35,617 nt of DNA from Pelagibacterales bacterium SAG-MED20 (GTDB lineage: Bacteria > Pseudomonadota > Alphaproteobacteria > Pelagibacterales > Pelagibacteraceae): the NCBI GenBank assembly GCA_014653975.1, contig JACWDR010000005.1, positions 1 to 35,617 on the forward strand, given 5' to 3'. The notes beneath the pieces are model-generated. The model was not told where the DNA came from, did no database searches, and worked only from the letters and a program-made list of their open reading frames with translations. This document shows, piece after piece, positions 24,139 through 31,653 of this stretch (position 1 is its first letter; the number at the start of each line of letters is the position of its first letter). Position numbers and translations under genes: made by a program.

Positions 24139-24173
24139 AATTTTGAACTAGAAATATTATTATAAGTTAAATT

Positions 24174-25283
24174 ATGCTGTCTTACATATTACCCTTCATA
24201 GCCTTAATCGTTGTTGTAGTATTTATTCATGAATATGGACATTATTATTTTGCTAAACGTTATGGTGTTGGTGTTACAGATTTTTCAATAGGATTTGGTA
24301 AAGAAATTTTTGGCTGGAATGATAAATCAGGTACACGTTGGAAAGTTTGCGTTATACCACTTGGAGGGTATGTTAAATTTTTTGGGGATAGAAATGTTTA
24401 TAGCCAAGCGGACAATGAAAAAATTATAAAAGATTACAATAAAGAAGATCAGGATAAATTGTTTGTTTTAAAACCTTTATATCAAAGAGCTTTAATAGTA
24501 TTTGGTGGACCATTAGCCAACTTTTTATTAGCTATTTTTATATTTTTTTCTATTTATACATTCGCAGGAAAAGATTTTACTCCTGCCGTTATTAATGAAG
24601 TTCAAAAAGATAGTCCTGCAATGGTAGCAGGCCTTAAAAATAACGATATTATTGTTTCAATTGATGGCAACAAAGTAAAAAGCATCATGGAAGTTTCAAA
24701 ATTTATTATGATGTCTACAGACGAATTTATCAACTTTACTATTAGTAGATATAATCAAAATTTATCATTTAAAGTAAAACCTAATATTATTAAAAGTGAA
24801 GATAACCTAGGTAATAAAGTTAATAAACGTATGGTAGGTATTAAACTTGGAGCATACAATAATGAGGTAAATCATGTTAAGCTCGGTCCAGCTAAAGCTT
24901 TATTTTACGCAGTAAATGAAGTTTATTACGTAAGTGTTTCTTCTCTTAAATATATTGGAAGCATGATAATTGGATCTGGTGACAGCTCACAATTAGGTGG
25001 TCCAATCAGGATAGCAAAAATCAGTGGACAAGTTGCAGAATTTGGTATTTTACCATTTATTAGTCTAATGGCTTATATTTCAATTAGCTTAGGGTTGATT
25101 AATTTGTTCCCGATCCCAATGTTAGATGGTGGACACTTAATGTTTTATGGTATTGAAAAAGTATTAGGACGTCCTTTGTCTCAAAAAACTCAAGAGGGAT
25201 TTTTTCGAATCGGATTATTTTTATTATTGTCATTGATGTTTTTTACAACCTTTAATGACCTAAAAGATGTTGGTATATTCTAA
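24174..25283 (+). CDS. rseP: RseP-family intramembrane zinc metalloprotease (site-2 protease)
   Basis: A 369-residue membrane protease. The zinc-binding motif is HEYGH (His19, Glu20, His23) in the first helix, and the second conserved motif is NLFPIPMLDGGHL near the C terminus, supplying the third ligand. A single PDZ domain lies between (about residues 115-195: VQKDSPAMVAGLKNNDIIVSI is its carboxylate loop), where E. coli RseP has two. RseP cuts anti-sigma factors and leftover signal peptides within the membrane. In many alphaproteobacteria it sits with bamA, but that neighbour is absent here; an HU gene follows after 162 bases of AT-rich spacer. Confidence 0.93.
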   Translation: MLSYILPFIALIVVVVFIHEYGHYYFAKRYGVGVTDFSIGFGKEIFGWNDKSGTRWKVCVIPLGGYVKFFGDRNVYSQADNEKIIKDYNKEDQDKLFVLKPLYQRALIVFGGPLANFLLAIFIFFSIYTFAGKDFTPAVINEVQKDSPAMVAGLKNNDIIVSIDGNKVKSIMEVSKFIMMSTDEFINFTISRYNQNLSFKVKPNIIKSEDNLGNKVNKRMVGIKLGAYNNEVNHVKLGPAKALFYAVNEVYYVSVSSLKYIGSMIIGSGDSSQLGGPIRIAKISGQVAEFGILPFISLMAYISISLGLINLFPIPMLDGGHLMFYGIEKVLGRPLSQKTQEGFFRIGLFLLLSLMFFTTFNDLKDVGIF

Positions 25284-25386
25284 TTAATTAACTTTTTTTA
25301 AAATCAAATAATCCTTTAAAATCAGTACTTATTTGATAAATAACAATATATTGTGTTCTCTAAAGTTAATAACACTAATAAAATGC

Positions 25387-25416
25387 TTGATTTATGGGCT
25401 TTTATGTAAATTATAT
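25387..25416 (+). promoter_or_regulatory. Possible promoter of the HU gene
   Basis: TTGATT (25387-25392) and TTATAT (25411-25416) are 18 bases apart, 30 bases before the HU start codon, which has an ACCGGAGC ribosome site. The rest of the 25284-25445 gap is AT-rich, with no gene or strong hairpin seen. By-eye match only. Confidence 0.35.
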
Positions 25417-25445
25417 GAAAATAACCATTAAAACCGGAGCTAAAA

Positions 25446-25721
25446 ATGAACAAAAAACAATTAATAGCTAAACTTTCAGGTTCTCTTAACCTGAGTAAAG
25501 CTGATGCAGAACGTACTTTTGATACTATTACAAATACAATTCTAGATGCTTTAAAAGGTGACGATTCAGTTAAAATTGCTGGATTTGGCACTTATAAAGT
25601 AGCTAAAAGAAAAGCAAGAGTTGGAAGAAACCCAAGAACTGGAGAGCAAATTCAAATTGGTGCATCTCAAAAAGTTAAATTTTTACCAGCTAAAGCTCTT
25701 AAAGAAGTATTTAATAAATAA
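25446..25721 (+). CDS. hup: HU-family nucleoid DNA-binding protein
   Basis: A 91-residue HU/IHF-family protein that bends and compacts DNA as a homodimer. The N-terminal helices MNKKQLIAKLSGSLNLSKADAERTFDTI are followed by the strand VKIAGFGTYKVAKRKARVGRNPRTGE, where RNPRTGE carries the arm tip and proline that intercalates in DNA, and the end FLPAKALKEVFNK is typical of HU. It is transcribed alone, with an upstream AT-rich gap and two hairpins downstream, consistent with a strongly expressed single-gene transcript. Confidence 0.97.
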   Translation: MNKKQLIAKLSGSLNLSKADAERTFDTITNTILDALKGDDSVKIAGFGTYKVAKRKARVGRNPRTGEQIQIGASQKVKFLPAKALKEVFNK

Positions 25722-25740
25722 ATTAAGTTTTAAATTAGTT

Positions 25741-25773
25741 AACAGCCTTTTACAGAAATGTAATAAGGCTGTT
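25741..25773 (+). other. Long GNRA-loop hairpin downstream of HU
   Basis: AACAGCCTT pairs perfectly with AAGGCTGTT, and inside it TTACA pairs with TGTAA around a GAAA tetraloop, with one bulged T. The stem has 14 pairs. No T-run follows directly; a second hairpin with a T-run starts four bases later. It may protect the hup mRNA 3' end or be half of a tandem terminator. Confidence 0.6.
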
Positions 25774-25777
25774 AGTA

Positions 25778-25804
25778 TATGCAGATACTGCATAACTCTT
25801 TTTT
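25778..25804 (+). terminator. Intrinsic terminator after the HU gene
   Basis: TATGCAG (25778-25784) and CTGCATA (25788-25794) form a 7-bp stem with a 3-base loop, followed by ACTCTTTTTT. Together with the preceding tetraloop hairpin it makes a tandem terminator ahead of amtB. Confidence 0.6.
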
Positions 25805-25867
25805 CATATCAGCATTAGTCTTTTATCAAGTCCTGAATATAACTAAACCTATAAACAGGAGGTCTTA

Positions 25868-27169
25868 ATGACAAAATTAATAAAAAAAATAAGCATGCCA
25901 CTTATAAGTTTAATATTCTTATTAAATATGAGTAGCGTAGGTATGGCAGAAACAACTGTTTCTGCTGAAGTAGGGTTTATTTTCAATACATTGTTATTTC
26001 TAATTTGTGGTTTCTTAGTATTTTTTATGGCTGCAGGATTTGCAATGTTAGAATCTGGAATGGTTACATCAAAAAGTGTATCTGTAATTTGTGCAAAAAA
26101 TATCGGTTTATTATCAATTTCAGGAATAATGTTCTGGATGGTGGGTTATAATCTAGCGTATGGAATACCAGAAGGTGGTTATATTGGTAAATTTATACCT
26201 TGGTCAGACTCAAGTGCAGTTGACACTGGGTATTCTGATGGTTCAGATTGGTATTTTCAAATGGTATTTTGTGCTACAACTGTTTCAATTGTATCAGGAA
26301 CTATGGCCGAAAGAATTAAGTTGTGGCCATTTTTTTTATTTGCAGCAATACTTTCAGGAATTATTTATCCAATCGTAATGGGTTGGCAGTGGGGTGGAGG
26401 CTGGTTAGCTTCTATTGGTTTTTCTGATTTTGCTGGTTCAACGTTAGTACACTCAACTGGAGGCGCTGCAGCATTAGCTGGTGCAATAATTATTGGTCCT
26501 AGACTAGGAAGATTTACTAAGTCTGGTTTACCAACTCCGTTAAAGCCATTCGCGGCATCATCGATACCTCTTGTAACCCTAGGAGTATTTGTTCTTTGGT
26601 TAGGTTGGTTTGGATTTAATGGTGGATCACAACTGGCAATGGGTACGGCTGACGATGCAATTGCTGTATCAACTATTTTTATAAATACATTTTTAGCAGG
26701 TGCCGGCGGAGTAATTGGTGCCGCTATTATTACAAGATTACACTTTGGTAAAACAGATGTAGTTCAAATGTTAAACGGGTGTATTGGTGGATTAGTTGCT
26801 GTCACAGCCGAACCATTAGCTCCATCACCCCAAGCAGCAATTTTAATTGGTGCAGTGGGTGGTTTAATTGTGGTTTATGGAACTAAACTATTATTCTCAT
26901 TAAAAATCGATGATGTAGTTGGTGCAATACCCGCACACCTATTTGCAGGTATTTGGGGAACTTTAATAGTTCCTGCTACAAACTCTGATGCTGTGTTTAG
27001 TACACAGTTAATTGGAGTGCTATCGGTAAACATATTTGTGTTTATAATAGCTTACATTGTATTTAGCACTATGAAAGCAACTGTTGGTTTAAGGTTGAGT
27101 AAAGAAGGCGAAACCAAAGGTACCGACGTTACTGAAACAGGTGTAATTGCTTACGCAATTAGAGACTAA
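25868..27169 (+). CDS. amtB: Ammonium transporter AmtB
   Basis: Ammonium channel of 433 residues with an N-terminal signal peptide (cleavage near GMAETT) and 11 helices. The signatures are present: FFMAAGFAMLESGMV in helix 1, the FQMVFCATTVSIVSGTMAER periplasmic vestibule segment with the Phe gate, the pore histidine of TLVHSTGGAAAL (twin-histidine 1), and IPAHLFAGIWGTL (twin-histidine 2). A strong AACAGGAGG ribosome site precedes the ATG. SAR11 relies on ammonium and reduced nitrogen and expresses amtB strongly in nitrogen limitation. No glnK partner is beside it in this window, so PII control must come from elsewhere. Tandem hairpins follow the stop codon. Confidence 0.96.
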   Translation: MTKLIKKISMPLISLIFLLNMSSVGMAETTVSAEVGFIFNTLLFLICGFLVFFMAAGFAMLESGMVTSKSVSVICAKNIGLLSISGIMFWMVGYNLAYGIPEGGYIGKFIPWSDSSAVDTGYSDGSDWYFQMVFCATTVSIVSGTMAERIKLWPFFLFAAILSGIIYPIVMGWQWGGGWLASIGFSDFAGSTLVHSTGGAAALAGAIIIGPRLGRFTKSGLPTPLKPFAASSIPLVTLGVFVLWLGWFGFNGGSQLAMGTADDAIAVSTIFINTFLAGAGGVIGAAIITRLHFGKTDVVQMLNGCIGGLVAVTAEPLAPSPQAAILIGAVGGLIVVYGTKLLFSLKIDDVVGAIPAHLFAGIWGTLIVPATNSDAVFSTQLIGVLSVNIFVFIIAYIVFSTMKATVGLRLSKEGETKGTDVTETGVIAYAIRD

Positions 27170-27180
27170 TCTTAAGATAT

Positions 27181-27213
27181 AGGGGAACTTTGTACTACCC
27201 ACAGAGTTCCCCT
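27181..27213 (+). other. Hairpin downstream of amtB
   Basis: AGGGGAACTTTG and CAGAGTTCCCCT form a 12-bp stem with one G-T wobble around a 9-base loop. No T-run follows. It lies 40 bases before the strong terminator at 27253-27278. Confidence 0.55.
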
Positions 27214-27252
27214 AAAACAAAATAACTTAACTCTCTCTATAAGTTAATAAAT

Positions 27253-27278
27253 AGGCCCCTTAATTGGGGCCTTTTTTT
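27253..27278 (+). terminator. Strong intrinsic terminator of amtB
   Basis: AGGCCCC (27253-27259) pairs with GGGGCCT (27266-27272), loop TTAATT, followed by six T residues. A textbook Rho-independent terminator for the amtB transcript. The remaining bases up to 27320 show no gene. Confidence 0.85.
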
Positions 27279-27320
27279 AAATGAAAGAAAAATTTATTCT
27301 GAAATTTTTTTTATTTATCG

Positions 27321-27479
27321 TCAAAAAATATTCATAAGAGTCAAAATTATAAGAACTATAATAATCCAAATAGTAAGATTAGTTAAAAATTGTCTTAACT
27401 TAGAGTTAGAATTTAAAAAAGCAGGAAGAACTAACAAAAAAACTCCTATCATATAAATAGCAGGTAGTATTTGATCCAT
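27321..27479 (-). CDS. Small two-helix membrane protein (52 residues)
   Basis: A short minus-strand frame from ATG at 27479 to TGA at 27321-27323. The product is hydrophobic with two predicted helices, around residues 7-21 (AIYMIGVFLLVLPAF) and 35-52, joined by a polar stretch NSNSKLRQFLTN. It begins one base before the end of the upstream small gene, so the two stop and start nearly touch, the spacing typical of this genome. No family is recognised and no ribosome site stands out. Confidence comes from the clean hydrophobic pattern and close packing rather than similarity. Confidence 0.5.
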   Translation of the reverse strand: MDQILPAIYMIGVFLLVLPAFLNSNSKLRQFLTNLTIWIIIVLIILTLMNIF

Positions 27480-27638
27480 TTAAAATTGTTTCTTAAGAGC
27501 TAAACAATATTCATTTTTAGCATCAATGCCATGGTCCTTTGCAAATAAGATTGTCTCATATCTGCTTACACAAAGGGCTCCATTTTCACTTAAGGAAAAA
27601 TCAAGAATCATAATTTTTGAAGATTTATTGATTTTCAT
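27480..27638 (-). CDS. Small hypothetical protein (52 residues)
   Basis: A short frame reading MKINKSSKIMILDFSLSEN at its start and ending CLALKKQF. The ATG at 27638 overlaps the end of the glycosyltransferase gene by 14 bases. A longer frame from 27701 would run inside that gene, so the shorter start is preferred. It looks like a small soluble protein: one strand, a middle SRYETILFAKDHGID segment and a basic tail. I recognise no family. It may be translationally coupled to the upstream gene. A chance frame cannot be excluded. Confidence 0.5.
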   Translation of the reverse strand: MKINKSSKIMILDFSLSENGALCVSRYETILFAKDHGIDAKNEYCLALKKQF

Positions 27639-28119
27639 CCCAAACTTTTTTCCAATCAAAGTTAGGTGGTAATCCATAAGTTGAATTAATATTAGTAGCA
27701 TGCATTGCTAAAGCAGGTATTGGAGAAATGCAATATTCTTTTTTATATATCTCGTGTAACTTAAGTTCCATTGGGTGATGTCTTACAGTTGCCATCAATT
27801 TAAGTTCAGTCAGATATTTATTAATCATATTCTTACTAGTTAAAAAAGTAATCAATGTCTCATTAACTGACCGCCAATGTCTCATATTTCCAAAAAATAT
27901 TTTTGTATTATCTATAGAAGAATATAAATAAGGATAATCAGCTGGACATAAAAAAAGTTCTTGATTTAATTGAGAGCTAATTTTTTCATAGGTAAAAAGC
28001 ATCTCAGTTATAGCTTCATTTGTATGAATATAATCATCTTCTAAAAAATAAAATAAATCTGTATTTTCGGTTGCAGCAATCTCTATAGATTTAAATAAAT
28101 TTCTCATATTAGAGACCAT
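27625..28119 (-). CDS. Glycosyltransferase-like protein, C-terminal part (split by frameshift)
   Basis: A 164-residue frame carrying the second half of a GT-A-type glycosyltransferase. FYFLEDDYIHT contains the acidic EDD motif that binds the metal and nucleotide sugar, and the C terminus holds a conserved-looking HHPMELKLHEIYKKEYCISP segment. The upstream frame 28104-28670 supplies the N-terminal half. Without the 2-base slip the two would read continuously across TKGEYFKNMVSNM. A start at the ATG 28119 is possible but lies far (16 bases) from the AGGAG element. This may be a pseudogene, a sequencing or assembly error, or a regulated frameshift. Confidence 0.75.
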   Translation of the reverse strand: MVSNMRNLFKSIEIAATENTDLFYFLEDDYIHTNEAITEMLFTYEKISSQLNQELFLCPADYPYLYSSIDNTKIFFGNMRHWRSVNETLITFLTSKNMINKYLTELKLMATVRHHPMELKLHEIYKKEYCISPIPALAMHATNINSTYGLPPNFDWKKVWDENQ

Positions 28120-28670
28120 ATTTTTGAAATACTCTCTCCTTTCGTGTCAATTGTTTTTATTTGGTCATTAAATTCATTTTCTTTAAGATTAATAAGTTCT
28201 GTATTTAAATCACTCGCTTTAAGAATCTTATCAATTTTATTTAAACTTTCTTTTTTAGATTTATCATCAGTAATAATAATCTTAATATCTACATCTTTAA
28301 AAGATTTTTTTGCTATTTCACAAGATTTAATAATTGATTTGATAGTTCTTAAAGTGTACTCAATTTTAGGTAAATCAAATATTCGTTTTTTATTTTGATC
28401 TAACATTACTTTACTGTCATCAACATCCCCAAACGTATAAGATCTAATTATGATAGTGAGGCTTTTTACTTTTCTTGTAATCTCAGTTTTTCCAATTGGT
28501 ATGCTTATTGATTGTTTTCCACTTTCGCTTAAATTTTCACTTGCTCCAAGATTTTTTGAAGGGATATACAAATTTGCTTGATCTATTATCTCATATCCAA
28601 ATTTTCTTATTAATTTTATAAAAAATTTGTCTAAAAATGATTTTTTTTTATTGATCTGTTTAATTTTCAT
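28104..28670 (-). CDS. Glycosyltransferase-like protein, N-terminal part (split by frameshift)
   Basis: A 188-residue frame with the first half of a GT-A-type glycosyltransferase. After a basic 60-residue leader it shows the first strand SLTIIIRSYTFGDV, a helix LPKIEYTLRTIKSII, and strand IKIIITDDKSKK, the first acidic nucleotide-binding motif. The frame then runs into a stop at IWSLI after a GAGAGAG run (28132-28138 on the other strand). The other half continues in the -1 frame to 27625. The intact protein would have about 347 residues. It would probably add a sugar to a surface or secreted glycan. No partner glycan genes are nearby. Confidence 0.75.
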   Translation of the reverse strand: MKIKQINKKKSFLDKFFIKLIRKFGYEIIDQANLYIPSKNLGASENLSESGKQSISIPIGKTEITRKVKSLTIIIRSYTFGDVDDSKVMLDQNKKRIFDLPKIEYTLRTIKSIIKSCEIAKKSFKDVDIKIIITDDKSKKESLNKIDKILKASDLNTELINLKENEFNDQIKTIDTKGESISKIWSLI

Positions 28671-28723
28671 ATATCAAAATGATATTGTATTATATAACTT
28701 TTTATCTTAAAAAATTAATAAAA

Positions 28724-29107
28724 ATGAATATTAAATCATCATCAGAATTAGTACAAAATGCTCTTAAAGAAATAAATACTATTACCCCAGATGAAGCCTT
28801 AAAACTATTTAATGATGGAAAGTGCAACTTAATTGATATTAGAGAAAAAGGTGAATTAGACAAAATGGGTAGAGTTGAAAACTCTAACCATATACCAAGA
28901 GGAATGCTAGAATTTTGGATGGATCAAGAGGGGCCTTATTTTAAAAGTGGAAAATTAGATATGAGTAAAGAAATGGTTTTATTTTGTGCTGGAGGACTTA
29001 GGTCTGCTCTTGCAACTAAAACATTAAAAGAAATGGGTTTTGAGAAAGTCTCACATATAGACGGTGGCTTTGCAGCTATCAGTAAGAGTGATTTTAAAAT
29101 AGTTTAA
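28724..29107 (+). CDS. Rhodanese-domain protein
   Basis: A single rhodanese domain of 127 residues. It has the opening ITPDEALKLFNDGKCNLIDIREKGEL, the HIPRGMLEFW segment, and the active-site loop LFCAGGLRSAL with Cys88 as the persulfide-carrying residue, then the GFEKVSHIDGGF ending. These proteins carry sulfane sulfur or act as thiosulfate sulfurtransferases. The ATG at 28724 is preferred: it follows AATAAAA and gives the usual distance to the domain. An upstream ATG at 28679 would add 15 unlikely hydrophobic residues. It is divergent from the glycosyltransferase and convergent with the next gene, so it appears to be monocistronic. Confidence 0.88.
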   Translation: MNIKSSSELVQNALKEINTITPDEALKLFNDGKCNLIDIREKGELDKMGRVENSNHIPRGMLEFWMDQEGPYFKSGKLDMSKEMVLFCAGGLRSALATKTLKEMGFEKVSHIDGGFAAISKSDFKIV

Positions 29108-29108
29108 A

Positions 29109-29693
29109 TTATTTGAAATATTCATTTAAAGCGAACTCCAATCTATCTTGTCCCCAAAATATTTTACTATTAACAAGAAATGAAGGTGCACCAAAAATTT
29201 CTTTATCATGTGCACTTTCTGTAATTTTTTTCAATTCATTTTTAACTTTTGGGTTTTTTATACCTTCAAAAAAACTATTTGAGTCAATTTTACATTTCCC
29301 AAGTAATTTTTTTAAAATTTCTTCATCAGAAATATCTTGATTATCTTTCCAGTAAGCTTCAAATATTATATCTAGATATGAATCTTTAACATTAGTCTCA
29401 ATGAATATATAGCCACGCATAATACTTAAAGAGTTGATGGGAAACCTTGAGTTCCACGTAAAATTAAAATTATTTTTTTTAGCAATTAAATCACAATCAC
29501 TAATCATGTGTTTTAGCTTGGGTTTGATAAAAGCTGGTGCAGTTATTCCTTGTAAATTATGAAGGCCACCTAAAAGAATTGGTTTATAATTAAAAATAAT
29601 ATCTTTATTTTTTTTGATAATCTTTATTTTTTTATGAGCAAAATAAGAATAGGGGCTAATAAAATCAAAATAAAAATCTATTGATTTAGTCAT
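29109..29693 (-). CDS. 2-hydroxychromene-2-carboxylate isomerase/DsbA-like protein
   Basis: A 194-residue thioredoxin-fold protein of the HCCA isomerase (kappa GST) group. The N terminus IDFYFDFISPYSYFAHKK has SPYS where DsbA has CxxC, so it is not a disulfide oxidase; the serine is the glutathione-activating residue of the isomerases. The end FGAPSFLVNSKIFWGQDRLEF is the strongest family signature. Such enzymes act on aromatic degradation intermediates or unknown glutathione-dependent substrates. It overlaps the ABA4-like gene by eight bases and is probably co-expressed with it. No aromatic degradation genes are visible, so its real substrate is open. Confidence 0.9.
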   Translation of the reverse strand: MTKSIDFYFDFISPYSYFAHKKIKIIKKNKDIIFNYKPILLGGLHNLQGITAPAFIKPKLKHMISDCDLIAKKNNFNFTWNSRFPINSLSIMRGYIFIETNVKDSYLDIIFEAYWKDNQDISDEEILKKLLGKCKIDSNSFFEGIKNPKVKNELKKITESAHDKEIFGAPSFLVNSKIFWGQDRLEFALNEYFK

Positions 29694-30159
29694 ACAGACT
29701 TAATCTTTTTGCATAAAATATTCTTATAACCCAATAAATAGTTAAACCCATTGGACCAATCAAATATGTAATTATTAGCGGTAAAGATAGTAACAATCTA
29801 TTTACACCATACATTTGAGAGTCTTTCACAATCCAGCCACCACAAAATAAATTTATAGCTAGAAAATGAACCCAAAACAAAACCAAAAACAATTGGTTTT
29901 CAAATAAATTAGTAATCTCTATTAATCCTAAATAGAGTTTGAAATTTTGTAAAAAATCATAACCATCCAAATAAGCAACATATAGTAAGTATACATATGA
30001 TAAGCTTAAAATGAGTAAGGGGAAAATCGAAGTAATAAAAAATCTTGATATATGTGATTGTGGAAAAACTATTAATACAAACCAAAAGGGCAAAACACCC
30101 AAATTTAACCATATGTAAACAGTATCTATTGTAAAGTATGTATAAATTTGCTCGATCAT
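29686..30159 (-). CDS. ABA4-like (DUF4281) membrane protein
   Basis: A 157-residue membrane protein with about four helices. The region NLFENQLFLVLFWVHFLAINLFCGGWIVKDS and the closing YLIGPMGLTIYWVIR match the ABA4-like family (formerly DUF4281), named after a plant protein needed for neoxanthin formation. Bacterial members are of unknown function. It overlaps the HCCA-isomerase-like gene by eight bases and diverges from recX across a 28-base gap. No carotenoid gene is nearby, so a pigment role is not supported by context. Confidence 0.82.
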   Translation of the reverse strand: MIEQIYTYFTIDTVYIWLNLGVLPFWFVLIVFPQSHISRFFITSIFPLLILSLSYVYLLYVAYLDGYDFLQNFKLYLGLIEITNLFENQLFLVLFWVHFLAINLFCGGWIVKDSQMYGVNRLLLSLPLIITYLIGPMGLTIYWVIRIFYAKRLSLYD

Positions 30160-30187
30160 TTTTTAATATATTATATTACAAGATATC

Positions 30188-30751
30188 ATGATTCCTATGA
30201 GAAATAGAAAAAAAACATTAGAAGTAACCATTGAAGAAATGAGGAATCTTTCTTTTGCTTATATTGAAAAATATGCTCCATCCAGGCAACAATTAAGAAC
30301 TTATCTGTTAAAAAAATATCTTAAAGCTAAAGTACCTAATGTTAAAAAACAAGACATTACTGATCTAATTGATGTTGTTCTAGTTGATCTTGAAAGAAGT
30401 AAATTTATTAGTGATAAATTTTATTCAGAAAGTAAATCGAGAAGCTTAATACAAAGGGGCAGTTCTATTAATAAAATTAGAAGCTATTTATTTAGCAAAG
30501 GTATAAATGATAATTATATAAAAGAGACTATAGATAAAATTAAAGAAGATAACTCTGATCAAGATTTCTTTTCGGGTATTAAAATTTGTAAAAAAAAAAG
30601 AATTGGACCTGCAAGAGCTGAAGACAATAGACCCTTATTTTATAAAAAAGATATTTCACTTCTTGCGAGAAATGGCTTTGATTTCGAAACTTCTAAAAGA
30701 ATAATGGATATCGATAAAAATGATTATATTAAAATAATTAAATTACTTTAA
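30188..30751 (+). CDS. recX: RecX-family regulatory protein
   Basis: A 187-residue, highly basic and helical protein of the RecX family, which binds RecA filaments and limits their activity. The tandem three-helix repeats are seen in the first repeat YIEKYAPSRQQLRTYLLKKY and the second QRGSSINKIRSYLFSKGI, with the third ending near LARNGFDFETSKRIM. It is an isolated gene here; recA is not in the window. The ATG at 30188 is used, but the ATG at 30197 (reading MRNRKK) is as plausible. It converges with and overlaps the end of the 46-residue protein gene by nine bases. Confidence 0.85.
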   Translation: MIPMRNRKKTLEVTIEEMRNLSFAYIEKYAPSRQQLRTYLLKKYLKAKVPNVKKQDITDLIDVVLVDLERSKFISDKFYSESKSRSLIQRGSSINKIRSYLFSKGINDNYIKETIDKIKEDNSDQDFFSGIKICKKKRIGPARAEDNRPLFYKKDISLLARNGFDFETSKRIMDIDKNDYIKIIKLL

Positions 30752-30883
30752 CTTTTTTTTCTTTTCTTCAGCTAAGAGGTTAATTTTATTTCTAATATAG
30801 TTTTTAACAAAAACAAATATTAATAAACCAAATATTGATACTGAAACTATTATAATCAGTATTATTCTTAATTGTTCATCCAT
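30743..30883 (-). CDS. Small membrane protein (46 residues) coupled to cysQ
   Basis: A 46-residue frame from ATG at 30883, starting MDEQLR. One transmembrane helix (about residues 6-26, ILIIIVSVSIFGLLIFVFV) is followed by a strongly basic cytoplasmic tail ending EEKKKKLK. Its start codon shares a base with the stop codon of cysQ (TGATG), a strong sign of translational coupling and of a real gene. I recognise no family. Its end overlaps the convergent recX gene by nine bases. It may anchor or modulate something at the membrane, but the sequence gives no function. Confidence 0.6.
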   Translation of the reverse strand: MDEQLRIILIIIVSVSIFGLLIFVFVKNYIRNKINLLAEEKKKKLK

Positions 30884-31653
30884 CAAATAATATTTTTATT
30901 TTTTAGGATTATACTTGGATTTTTAAATCCTGGTTTTCCATAATAAATTTCATTACCATCGAAGTCAGTTACTTCACCTCCTGCATGTACTAATATGGCA
31001 TGTCCAGCTGCAATATCCCACTCACTTGCTCTTGGTTCTGCTGCATACAAATCAAATTCTCCTGTAGCAACTAAACAAAATTTTATTGAGCTCTTCATTT
31101 TTTGTAAAGCAGTAATGTTATATCTTTTATGAATTTCAATGATATCTGGTCTAAGTTTATCTGAGTAAGTTACTGCTTTAATTTCTTTAGATTTTTTTTT
31201 TTGATCTATTAATCTTATTTCCTTATTATTTTCTAATTCATAACTATTAGATACACCGTAAGAATAAAAAATTCTTTTTTTAGCTGGTGCAGTAATAATT
31301 CCTATTGCTGGTTTTTTATTTATAATTAGTGCAGCATTTAGCGTAAATTCATCTCTATTATTTATATATTCTTTTGTTCCATCAATTGGATCTATTAACC
31401 AAAAATCTTTTAAATTTTTATCATCCCTATGAGACGAGGTTTCTTCTGAAATGATCGGAATATTTGGTGTTAAAGAAGATATTTTTTCTGTTAATATTTT
31501 ATTAACTTCTATATCTCCATTGCTAACAGGTGTATTGTCTGATTTTATATTTTTTTTTAATCCAGTAATTCTTATTCTTAAAGCAATATCTCCTGCAGTA
31601 TTGAATGTGTCTATCAATGAAAGTGTTATTTTTTTTGATTCTTCTAAATTCAT
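30883..31653 (-). CDS. cysQ: 3'(2'),5'-bisphosphate nucleotidase CysQ
   Basis: Mg-dependent phosphatase of 256 residues that converts 3'-phosphoadenosine 5'-phosphate to AMP, recycling the product of sulfotransferases and PAPS reduction. The motifs are SEETSS, FWLIDPIDGTKEYIN and the C-terminal SEWDIAAGHAILVHAGG, which match CysQ closely, including the DEFTLNAALI stretch that follows the motif. It overlaps the start of the DUF3553 gene upstream by three bases and the small membrane protein gene downstream by one. SAR11 generally lacks sulfate assimilation, so its substrate may instead come from holo-ACP synthase, a known source of the compound. Confidence 0.93.
   Translation of the reverse strand: MNLEESKKITLSLIDTFNTAGDIALRIRITGLKKNIKSDNTPVSNGDIEVNKILTEKISSLTPNIPIISEETSSHRDDKNLKDFWLIDPIDGTKEYINNRDEFTLNAALIINKKPAIGIITAPAKKRIFYSYGVSNSYELENNKEIRLIDQKKKSKEIKAVTYSDKLRPDIIEIHKRYNITALQKMKSSIKFCLVATGEFDLYAAEPRASEWDIAAGHAILVHAGGEVTDFDGNEIYYGKPGFKNPSIILKNKNII

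Noticed and set aside
25284..25445. Possible riboswitch or small RNA in the gap between rseP and hup
   Set aside because: Only AT-rich sequence and a weak promoter-like pair were seen; no stable paired arms or known aptamer consensus.
25805..25867. Short CCTG/CAGG pairing that could hide the amtB ribosome site
   Set aside because: Only five pairs with a 20-base loop, too weak to support a regulatory claim without conservation data.
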